Below, piece after piece: positions 1 to 5,974 of a stretch of DNA of 8,006 nucleotides (position 1 is the first letter of the stretch; each line of letters begins with the position of its first letter). The notes under the pieces were generated by a model. That model had not been told where the DNA came from and searched no databases. It saw nothing but the letters and a program-made list of their open reading frames with translations. The DNA is from JAHDBG01 sp963922685 (GTDB lineage: Bacteria; Pseudomonadota; Gammaproteobacteria; Chromatiales; Chromatiaceae). A program made the position numbers and the translations under genes. The DNA is taken from positions 1 to 8,006 of the forward strand of contig CAWUJM010000059.1 of the NCBI GenBank assembly GCA_963922685.1, read 5' to 3'.

Positions 1-157
1 CCCAAACCCCCAAACCCCCACCCCCCACCCCCCAACCCCGTTTAAAAGCCCCCCCGATCAAATATTAAATTAGGGAACCCCTGAACTTGAAGGAAGCCGA
101 CCAACACACACGGCACCCCCCCCGGGGGCCCGGCCGCGGCCGGCCGGGCCCCCCCCC
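1..157. other. Low-complexity C-rich left edge, probable assembly artefact
   Basis: No gene is visible. Positions 1-40 contain only C and A: runs of four to six C separated by one to three A. An AT-rich patch follows near 55-75, and then a block from about 117 to 157 made entirely of G and C. Within it, 124-135 is the exact reverse complement of 142-153, a 12-bp stem around six bases. Composition changes abruptly at 158, where recognisable repeat and normal intergenic sequence begin. The simplest reading is an unreliable contig end. On the complementary strand the C runs become G tracts that could in principle fold as G-quadruplexes, but nothing supports a biological role. Confidence 0.6.
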
Positions 158-198
158 GCCCCCACGGATGGGTTTATGGCGTACCTCGGAGAACAGAC
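158..198 (+). repeat. Right half of a palindromic interspersed repeat
   Basis: This stretch begins with GCCCCCACGGA (158-168), identical to 1787-1797 upstream of ileS. It ends with CCTCGGAGAACAGAC (184-198), whose reverse complement matches 1743-1757 at 14 of 15 positions. Joining the two halves at the shared 11-mer would give a unit of about 85 bp with terminal inverted repeats. A small hairpin, CCCA (161-164) with TGGG (169-172), lies inside. The left half is missing because normal sequence stops at 158. Similar palindromic intergenic repeats are common in gammaproteobacteria; assigning this one to a named family would need a search. Confidence 0.55.
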
Positions 199-292
199 CC
201 GGGAATGCTGACACTGAAGTGAACACCATCAGGTTTCATGGCTTCGGCATGATTTGGTAATCTCAGGGCCAGTGTTATCCTGAGATCAGGAT
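184..292 (+). promoter_or_regulatory. Structured leader of the symporter gene; possible degenerate glycine riboswitch
   Basis: Several short elements occur in the order expected of a glycine aptamer. GGAGA (188-192) comes first, then ACACTGAAGTGAA (211-223) resembling the conserved CACCGAAGGGGCAA segment. A hairpin follows: ACCA (225-228) with TGGT (255-258), enclosing a stem closed by a C(UUCG)G tetraloop at 242-247. Then comes AATCTCAGG (259-267), like the conserved CTCTCAGG. GAGA (189-192) can pair with TCTC (261-264), and CTC (185-187) with GAG (282-284). Glycine riboswitches often precede AGCS symporters. Against this, the CCGAAGG core is altered, P2 is weak, the typical AAAAGGACAGAG tail is absent, and GGAGA lies inside a repeat element. 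It could simply be a structured leader. Confidence 0.3.
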
Positions 293-317
293 CGCTGCTG
301 AAAATAACATTTTGCTC

Positions 318-323
318 AAGGAG
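318..323 (+). promoter_or_regulatory. Strong Shine-Dalgarno sequence for the symporter
   Basis: AAGGAG lies seven bases before the ATG at 331. It fixes the start of the symporter gene and is the best ribosome binding site on the plus strand of the window; ileS and the GlcF-like gene have much weaker ones. Confidence 0.85.
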
Positions 324-330
324 ACAGATT

Positions 331-1668
331 ATGGAATTGATTTCCGACTGGATTGGTGCCCTGAACAGCATCGTCTGGGGTCCGGTGATGCTGGTGCTGA
401 TTCTGGGTACCGGCATTATTCTGACCATCGGGCTGAAGGCGATGCCCTGGCGCCGGATCGGTACGAGTTTCCGTCTGTTGTGGCAGGGGCGCGAATCACG
501 CGAAGCAGGCGACATCACGCCCTTTAACGCACTGATGACCTCACTGTCGGCGACCATCGGCACCGGTAATATCGCCGGTGTCGGTACGGCAATCGCGATT
601 GGCGGCCCGGGTGCTGTCTTCTGGATGTGGTGTACGGCACTGGTCGGCATGGCGACCAAATATGCCGAAGCGGTGCTCGCGGTTAAATATCGTGAAGTGG
701 ATAAAGATGGCAACCATGTCGGTGGCCCCATGTACTACATTAAAAACGGCCTGGGCCGACAATGGCATTGGTTAGCACTGGCGTTTGCGATATTCGGTGC
801 GATTGCCGGGTTTGGCATCGGCAACATGGTACAGGCGAACTCAGTCGCTGATGCGGTATCCACCAATCTGGGCGTGGACAAATGGATCACTGGCGTTGTC
901 ATGGCAGTCTTCGTCTTTGCGGTACTGATCGGTGGTATCAGGCGGACTGCGCTGGTGGCTGGCAAACTGGTGCCCTTCATGGCGATTGCGTATCTGGCCG
1001 GTGGTCTGATCGTGATTCTGGCAAATCTCACCGAGGTGCCGGGGGCACTCTGGCTGATTGTGCAGCATGCGTTCACGCCAACTGCCGCGACCGGCGGGTT
1101 TGCGGGTGCGACCGTGATGATTGCGATTCAGATGGGTGTGGCACGCGGGGTCTTCTCGAACGAAGCCGGACTGGGTTCTGCCCCGATCGCCCATGCGGCC
1201 GCTCAGACGAAAGACCCGGTGCGTCAGGGCAGTATTGCGATGCTGGGAACCTTCATTGATACGCTGATCATCTGTACCATCACTGCGCTGGTGATTGTGA
1301 TGACCGGTGCCTGGAGCAGCGGTGAGTCGGGAGCCTCTTTATCCTCTGCCGCATTTGGTCAGGGTCTGCCAGGCGTGGGTGAATGGGTTGTCACCTTTGG
1401 CCTGATCATCTTTGCGTTTACCACGATGCTTGGCTGGAGCGTGTATGGCGAGCGTTGCGTACAATACCTGTTTGGCCAGAAATCCGTGCTGCCATTCCGT
1501 ATTCTGTGGGTACTGGCGATCCCGCTGGGTGCCACCGTGCAACTGACCTTTGTCTGGTTGCTGGCGGACACGCTGAATGCACTGATGGCACTGCCTAACC
1601 TGATTGCACTGTTATTACTGAGTCCGATTGTGTTCAGAATAACCCGCGATTATCTGGCGCGAAACTGA
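331..1668 (+). CDS. AGCS-family sodium:alanine/glycine symporter
   Basis: The 445-residue product is a multi-pass inner-membrane carrier that takes up alanine or glycine with Na+. The family signature GGPGAVFWMW is at residues 91-100, preceded by SATIGTGNIAGVGTAI (73-88), a conserved segment linked to sodium and substrate binding. The cytoplasmic motif FSNEAGLGSAPIAHAAA (275-291) is also intact. Hydrophobic segments recur along the whole length (about 14-35, 90-115, 148-168, 186-204, 214-231, 257-272, 303-325, 352-372, 389-413, 418-436), consistent with the family's ten or so helices. Length is normal (E. coli YaaJ, recalled as 476). The ATG at 331 is fixed by the AAGGAG site. It stands alone, followed by a 151-bp gap without an obvious terminator. 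The exact substrate (alanine, glycine, possibly D-alanine or glutamine) cannot be read from sequence. Confidence 0.93.
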   Translation: MELISDWIGALNSIVWGPVMLVLILGTGIILTIGLKAMPWRRIGTSFRLLWQGRESREAGDITPFNALMTSLSATIGTGNIAGVGTAIAIGGPGAVFWMWCTALVGMATKYAEAVLAVKYREVDKDGNHVGGPMYYIKNGLGRQWHWLALAFAIFGAIAGFGIGNMVQANSVADAVSTNLGVDKWITGVVMAVFVFAVLIGGIRRTALVAGKLVPFMAIAYLAGGLIVILANLTEVPGALWLIVQHAFTPTAATGGFAGATVMIAIQMGVARGVFSNEAGLGSAPIAHAAAQTKDPVRQGSIAMLGTFIDTLIICTITALVIVMTGAWSSGESGASLSSAAFGQGLPGVGEWVVTFGLIIFAFTTMLGWSVYGERCVQYLFGQKSVLPFRILWVLAIPLGATVQLTFVWLLADTLNALMALPNLIALLLLSPIVFRITRDYLARN

Positions 1669-1694
1669 GTCAGATGGGATAGAACGGGTAGTGG

Positions 1695-1727
1695 ATTCTG
1701 CGACTGCAGCTGCGCTGCGCGCAGAAT
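1695..1727. repeat. REP-like intergenic hairpin
   Basis: ATTCTGCG (1695-1702) is the exact reverse complement of CGCAGAAT (1720-1727). Inside, GCAGC (1706-1710) pairs with GCTGC (1714-1718) across a three-base loop, giving a two-tier stem with a small internal loop. No T-run follows on either strand, so it is not a canonical terminator for the symporter gene. The GATTCTGCG...CGCAGAATGACGG pattern resembles widespread REP-like bacterial intergenic palindromes, but copy number in this genome cannot be judged from one window. Confidence 0.5.
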
Positions 1728-1742
1728 GACGGCATGACCTGA

Positions 1743-1797
1743 GTCTGTTCTCGGAGGGCGTCTGCGGCCTGGATGGCCGCAGCCGAGCCCCCACGGA
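1743..1797 (+). repeat. Left half of the palindromic interspersed repeat, ending just before ileS
   Basis: GTCTGTTCTCGGAGG (1743-1757) is the near-perfect inverted partner of 184-198. An exact hairpin follows: CTGCGGCC (1762-1769), loop TGGAT, GGCCGCAG (1775-1782). GCCCCCACGGA (1787-1797) repeats 158-168 exactly. After 1797 the match stops; the GGGTTTATGGCGT stretch that follows in the left-edge copy is missing, so this copy looks truncated on its right. It lies 23 bp before the ileS start, so it probably forms part of the ileS leader or was inserted between promoter and gene. Confidence 0.55.
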
Positions 1798-1819
1798 ACC
1801 CCAGCACTGTGAAGAACCT

Positions 1820-4603
1820 GTGAGTACTTATAAAGATACGCTGAACCTGCCGCATACTGCCTTTCCGATGAAGGCGAATCTGGCGCAACGTGAACCGGAT
1901 CGGCTCCGGCACTGGCAACAGACCGGACTGTATCAACAGATCCGCACCGCCTGTGCCGGCAGGCCGAAGTTTATCCTGCATGATGGTCCGCCGTATGCGA
2001 ATGGCGACATCCATATCGGACATGCTGTCAACAAGATACTGAAGGACATCATTGTCAAGAGCCGTACTCTGGACGGGTACGACGCACCCTATGTGCCAGG
2101 CTGGGACTGTCATGGCCTGCCGATAGAACTACAGGTCGAAAAAAAGATCGGTAAGCCGGGTCAGAAGGTGAGTGCGGCAGAGTTTCGTACGGCGTGTCGT
2201 GAGTATGCGCACCGGCAGGTGGTGCGACAGAAGGCAGACTTTGAGCGTCTGGGTGTCCTGGCAGACTGGGAGCAGCCCTACCTGACGATGGAACCGGCTC
2301 AGGAAGCGAACATCATCCGTGCCCTGGGCCGGATTGTTGCGAATGGTCATCTTCTGCGTGGTGCCCGCCCGGTACACTGGTGTACTGATTGCCGGTCGGC
2401 ACTGGCTGAGGCCGAAGTGGAGTATCACGACAAGACTTCACCTGCGATAGACGTGCGTTTCAGCGCGCTTGATGCTGCACAGATGGCAGGCCGGTTCGGT
2501 GCTGTGGTCGACGATCTGTCGATCGTGATCTGGACCACGACACCCTGGACCCTGCCCGCGAACCAGGCCGTTGCATTGCACCCGGAACTGAGCTACGTGC
2601 TGGTACGCACTGGTACAGAACACCTGATCGTGGCTGCCGGCCTGCTGACATCGGTGATGCAACGCTGGGGACGAAGTGACTATCAGATGCTGGGTGAATG
2701 TGCTGGTGCGGAGCTGGCAGGCCAGCGGTTGCAACATCCGTTCTGTGATCGCCAGGTACCGGTCATCCTGGGCAAACATGTCACACTGGATGCAGGTACC
2801 GGTGCGGTGCATACCGCACCGGCGCATGGTGTGGAAGACTTTGCGGTGGGTCGGCAATATGGATTGCCGACTGACAGTCCGGTCGGCCCGAACGGTTGTT
2901 TTTATCCGGACACAGCACTGTTTGGCGGACAACACATCCTGAAGGCAAACCCGGCCGTGATTGACCGGCTGCGGCAGAATGGCAAGCTGGTGCAGGCGGC
3001 AGAGATTGTGCACAGCTATCCGAACTGCTGGCGGCACAAGACACCGGTCATCTTCCGCACGACCGCACAATGGTTCATTCGTATGGACGGGTTGCGCCAG
3101 CAGGCGCAACGCGCAACCGAACAGGTTGACTGGCTACCTGGCTGGGGCAGGGCACGGATTCAGGGCATGCTGGACAACCGGCCTGACTGGTGTATCTCGC
3201 GCCAGCGTACCTGGGGTGTGCCGATTGCCTTATTCGTGCACAAACAGACCGGCGCAATCCATCCGCAGACGGCCAGCCTGCTGGAATCTGTCGCCCAACG
3301 GGTAGAACAGACCGGCATCCAGGCCTGGTTTGACCTGATGCCGGAGACACTGCTCGGCGCAGAGGCTGCAGACTACGAAAAAGTCACTGACACACTGGAT
3401 GTCTGGTTTGATTCCGGTGTGACACATGCTGCGGTCCTGCAACACCGGGATGAGCTGCACAGCCCGGCAGATCTGTATCTGGAAGGTTCAGACCAGCATC
3501 GGGGCTGGTTCCAGTCCGCATTGCTGAGTGCGGTTGCGATGCACGGCAAGGCACCCTACAAGGCCTGCCTGACACATGGCTTTACCGTGGATGCGCACGG
3601 TAAAAAGATGTCCAAGTCGCTGGGGAATGTGGTCAGTCCGCAAAAGATGCAGAAGACACTGGGTGCGGACATCATCCGCTGGTGGGTGGCTGCGACAGAT
3701 TATCGCGCTGAGATGACCGTATCGGACGAAATCCTGCAGCGTAGCACGGATGCGTATCGGCGCATCCGTAATACTCTGCGCTTTCTGCTGGCGAACCTGC
3801 ATGACTATGATCCGGCCCGACATCAGGTGACACACCCGGCATTACTGACATTAGATCGCTGGATACTGGATCGCGCCTGGCAATTGCAGACAGAGATCAT
3901 AACGGCTTACCAGGCGTACAACTTTCACCTGATCTGCCAGAAGATACACAACTTCTGCGTTGCTGATCTGGGTGGTCTGTATCTGGATGTGATCAAAGAC
4001 CGGCAATATACCCTGCCGACCAATAGTGTCGGGCGCCGCTCATGCCAGACCGTGATGCAGCATATGGCAGAGGCCATGATCCGCTGGCTGGCCCCGATAC
4101 TGAGCTATACCGCTGATGAGGCCTGGCAACATCTGCCGGGTGCCCGAACCGGCTCGGTATTTACTGAGACCTGGTACCAGGCGCTACAGCCACTGGACGA
4201 TGCGCAGATGCGCACCTGCTGGGAAAATGTGATACAAGTTCGTGCTGCGGTCAGCAAACAACTGGAAGCATTGCGCAAGGCCGGCGCGATCGGTTCAGGC
4301 CTGGATGCTGAAGTGACCCTGTATGGTGCGGATACCTTGTGTGAATCGCTGGACTTTCTGGGCGATGAGATGCACTTTGTACTGATCACCTCGGCGGCAC
4401 AGATACAGCCGCTGGCGCAGGCACCGACAAGTGCGGTTGCAACAGACCTGCCCGGACTGAAGCTGGATATCCGGGTCAGCACCCATCCCAAATGCCCCCG
4501 CTGCTGGCACCACTGTGCAGATATCGGACAGGACCATCCTGAATTGTGCGGGAGGTGTGTGCAGAATGTGAGCGGAGCAGGAGAACAACGCCGCCAGGCC
4601 TGA
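1820..4603 (+). CDS. ileS: Isoleucyl-tRNA synthetase
   Basis: A cytoplasmic class I aminoacyl-tRNA synthetase that joins isoleucine to tRNA-Ile using ATP. The 927-residue product is full length (E. coli 938) and collinear with it. The Rossmann-fold HIGH motif is at 65-68 and KMSKS at 596-600. The CP1 editing domain, which hydrolyses mischarged valine, shows the Thr-rich WTTTPWTLPAN (238-248) and the HTAPAHGVED segment (331-340), with D340 matching the editing aspartate of E. coli. The C-terminal zinc site is Cys892, Cys895, Cys910 and Cys913. This is the bacterial type, with no sign of the mupirocin-resistant eukaryote-like form. The GTG start gives MSTYKDTLNLP, which aligns with the E. coli N-terminus; the upstream site (GAAG) is weak. 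Usual neighbours ribF and lspA are absent. Confidence 0.98.
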   Translation: MSTYKDTLNLPHTAFPMKANLAQREPDRLRHWQQTGLYQQIRTACAGRPKFILHDGPPYANGDIHIGHAVNKILKDIIVKSRTLDGYDAPYVPGWDCHGLPIELQVEKKIGKPGQKVSAAEFRTACREYAHRQVVRQKADFERLGVLADWEQPYLTMEPAQEANIIRALGRIVANGHLLRGARPVHWCTDCRSALAEAEVEYHDKTSPAIDVRFSALDAAQMAGRFGAVVDDLSIVIWTTTPWTLPANQAVALHPELSYVLVRTGTEHLIVAAGLLTSVMQRWGRSDYQMLGECAGAELAGQRLQHPFCDRQVPVILGKHVTLDAGTGAVHTAPAHGVEDFAVGRQYGLPTDSPVGPNGCFYPDTALFGGQHILKANPAVIDRLRQNGKLVQAAEIVHSYPNCWRHKTPVIFRTTAQWFIRMDGLRQQAQRATEQVDWLPGWGRARIQGMLDNRPDWCISRQRTWGVPIALFVHKQTGAIHPQTASLLESVAQRVEQTGIQAWFDLMPETLLGAEAADYEKVTDTLDVWFDSGVTHAAVLQHRDELHSPADLYLEGSDQHRGWFQSALLSAVAMHGKAPYKACLTHGFTVDAHGKKMSKSLGNVVSPQKMQKTLGADIIRWWVAATDYRAEMTVSDEILQRSTDAYRRIRNTLRFLLANLHDYDPARHQVTHPALLTLDRWILDRAWQLQTEIITAYQAYNFHLICQKIHNFCVADLGGLYLDVIKDRQYTLPTNSVGRRSCQTVMQHMAEAMIRWLAPILSYTADEAWQHLPGARTGSVFTETWYQALQPLDDAQMRTCWENVIQVRAAVSKQLEALRKAGAIGSGLDAEVTLYGADTLCESLDFLGDEMHFVLITSAAQIQPLAQAPTSAVATDLPGLKLDIRVSTHPKCPRCWHHCADIGQDHPELCGRCVQNVSGAGEQRRQA

Positions 4604-4606
4604 TAC

Positions 4607-5731
4607 GTGAGCGATACCACAGCCGGCCTGCTTGCTGCAGCCGATCAGTGTGTCAAATGCGCACTGTGCCTGCCACATTGTCCGACCTACCAGCACTATA
4701 GCGACGAAAATGAATCGCCGCGTGGGCGGATCGCCCTGGCAGAGGCACTGTTGCAGGGGCAGATAGCGATGGACGAGCGCATCCGGCAACATCTGGATCA
4801 TTGCCTCACCTGCCAGCGTTGTGAAACGGCCTGTCCCTCCCGGGTACCCTACACCCGCCTGCTGCGGGGCATCCGGCAACGCTGGCCAGCCCGGGCGCAC
4901 TGGGCACGCACCCTGCTGCAACGACCCGCCTGGCTGACCCGGGCCACAATGCTGGCACACCGACTGCCATCCTGGCAACACTGGCCACTCCCGATCCGCC
5001 TGGCCAGGGCGCTCGGCCCGCAGAAACCCCTTCCCGCCTGTGGAACCTACCCGCCTGCTGACGCAACACAGACCCGACGCCTTGGTTTATTGCTGGGCTG
5101 TGCCACGCGTGCCACACAGGCCAATGCCCTGCGGGCCAGTATCCGCCTGCTGAACGCGCTGGGTTACACCCTGATCATCCCGCCACACCAAAGCTGTTGT
5201 GGTGCCCTGGCCGCGCATCAGGGTGCGCAGCAACAGGCTGACGCCTGTGTGCAACACAATCGGACTGCCTTCGCTGACTCAGGCGCAACCATCATCAGTA
5301 TTGCCAGCGGTTGTGCAGCAGGAAGCCCACTGGCATTGATGGATATCGTGGTATTTCTGGCACAACATCAGGCCGCCCTGCGCCAGTTGCCCTGGCGACC
5401 GCTGGATTATCGTGTTGTACTGCACCAGCCCTGCACCTCGCGGGCATGTCAGGCAGTCCCGGAACTGCTGGCGCACATCCGCGGATTACAGGTTCAGTCA
5501 CTCACCGATGGTTGTTGTGGCGCGGCAGGTGATCACCTGATCCGGCAGCGGCACCAGGCAGTCGCGTTGCGCCAGCCGGTGCTGGCACAGATACCAGACA
5601 TGGCGACACACCTGGTGACGACCAATGTCGGTTGTGCATTGCACCTTGCTGAAGGGCTGCAACAGAGCGGGCGGGCAATATGTGTCAGGCATCCGGTGGA
5701 ATTACTGGCAGAAAGTCTTATGACGGACTGA
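4607..5731 (+). CDS. GlcF-like iron-sulfur protein (glycolate oxidase subunit family)
   Basis: Two bacterial ferredoxin-type 4Fe-4S sites lie near the N-terminus: Cys15, 18, 21, 25 and Cys66, 69, 72, 76, each CxxCxxCxxxCP. Two cysteine-rich CCG domains follow, with Cys165, Cys197-Cys198 and Cys236 in the first and Cys276, Cys303-Cys304 and Cys343 in the second. This is the layout of GlcF, the electron-transfer subunit of glycolate oxidase, and of related LldE/heterodisulfide-reductase-type proteins. EHLDRCLTCRNCETTCPS of E. coli GlcF is closely matched here by QHLDHCLTCQRCETACPS. At 374 residues it is shorter than E. coli GlcF (recalled as 407); much of the loss is in the segment after Cys236. 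No membrane helix is seen. The GTG start is three bases after the ileS stop, so coupling is likely. No glcD or glcE partner is in view, so the substrate is unknown. Confidence 0.85.
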   Translation: MSDTTAGLLAAADQCVKCALCLPHCPTYQHYSDENESPRGRIALAEALLQGQIAMDERIRQHLDHCLTCQRCETACPSRVPYTRLLRGIRQRWPARAHWARTLLQRPAWLTRATMLAHRLPSWQHWPLPIRLARALGPQKPLPACGTYPPADATQTRRLGLLLGCATRATQANALRASIRLLNALGYTLIIPPHQSCCGALAAHQGAQQQADACVQHNRTAFADSGATIISIASGCAAGSPLALMDIVVFLAQHQAALRQLPWRPLDYRVVLHQPCTSRACQAVPELLAHIRGLQVQSLTDGCCGAAGDHLIRQRHQAVALRQPVLAQIPDMATHLVTTNVGCALHLAEGLQQSGRAICVRHPVELLAESLMTD

Positions 5732-5897
5732 TAGTACATCCCATTCCCCCGGGAGCAGCGCGTCTGCTGCTGATGGCCTGAAAGACTGTTGAGAAACTGC
5801 AGGAGGTCTGGGATGGCGGCAGGTGAAACCTACCGGATGCGGCCAGCTGGTCGCCATATTCTGACAAGCTGTAGTTGTGCTACCTTCATGAAAGGCC

Positions 5898-5934
5898 AAA
5901 TAAAAAAGCCCGTAAATTAAAAATTTACGGGCTT
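5898..5934 (-). terminator. Rho-independent terminator of the groES-groEL operon
   Basis: AAGCCCGTAAATT (5906-5918) and AATTTACGGGCTT (5922-5934) form a perfect 13-bp stem with a three-base loop. Read on the minus strand, the stem is followed at once by a T-run (complement of the A-rich 5898-5907), the classic intrinsic terminator shape. It lies about 40 bp past the groEL stop. On the plus strand no T-run follows the hairpin, so it should stop chaperonin transcripts much better than read-through from the GlcF-like gene. Confidence 0.9.
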
Positions 5935-5974
5935 CCTGAAACGCTCCTGGCGTTAGCAAATGGTCAGATGATGA

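Noticed and set aside
1..40. Telomere-like C/A repeat
   Set aside because: Run lengths are irregular and no unit repeats exactly; it lies at a suspicious contig end in an otherwise bacterial sequence.
258..263. TAATCT as a -10 box for the symporter
   Set aside because: No convincing -35 box is found at 16-18 bp, and the hexamer lies within the structured leader element.
174..731. Minus-strand open frame of 185 codons opposite the symporter start
   Set aside because: It runs antisense through the repeat, the leader and the conserved N-terminal part of the symporter, and its translation resembles no family.
1670..2113. Minus-strand open frame of 147 codons across the symporter-ileS gap
   Set aside because: It covers the palindromic repeats and the antisense of the ileS HIGH region; the open frame is a by-product of GC-rich sequence.
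2438..3109. Minus-strand open frame of 223 codons inside ileS
   Set aside because: It is antisense to the strongly conserved editing domain and has no recognisable domain.
4295..4981. Minus-strand open frame of 228 codons spanning the ileS/GlcF-like junction
   Set aside because: It is antisense to the ileS zinc site and both ferredoxin-type motifs; its Cys/Gly/Gln-rich product looks like a shadow.
5754..5771. Possible terminator hairpin after the GlcF-like gene (AGCAGC/GCTGCT)
   Set aside because: The stem is only 6 bp and no T-run follows, so it cannot be called a terminator.
5839..5854. Near-palindrome around CCAGCTGG between the convergent genes
   Set aside because: It is short, has one mismatch pair and no loop, and there is no promoter nearby to make an operator plausible.
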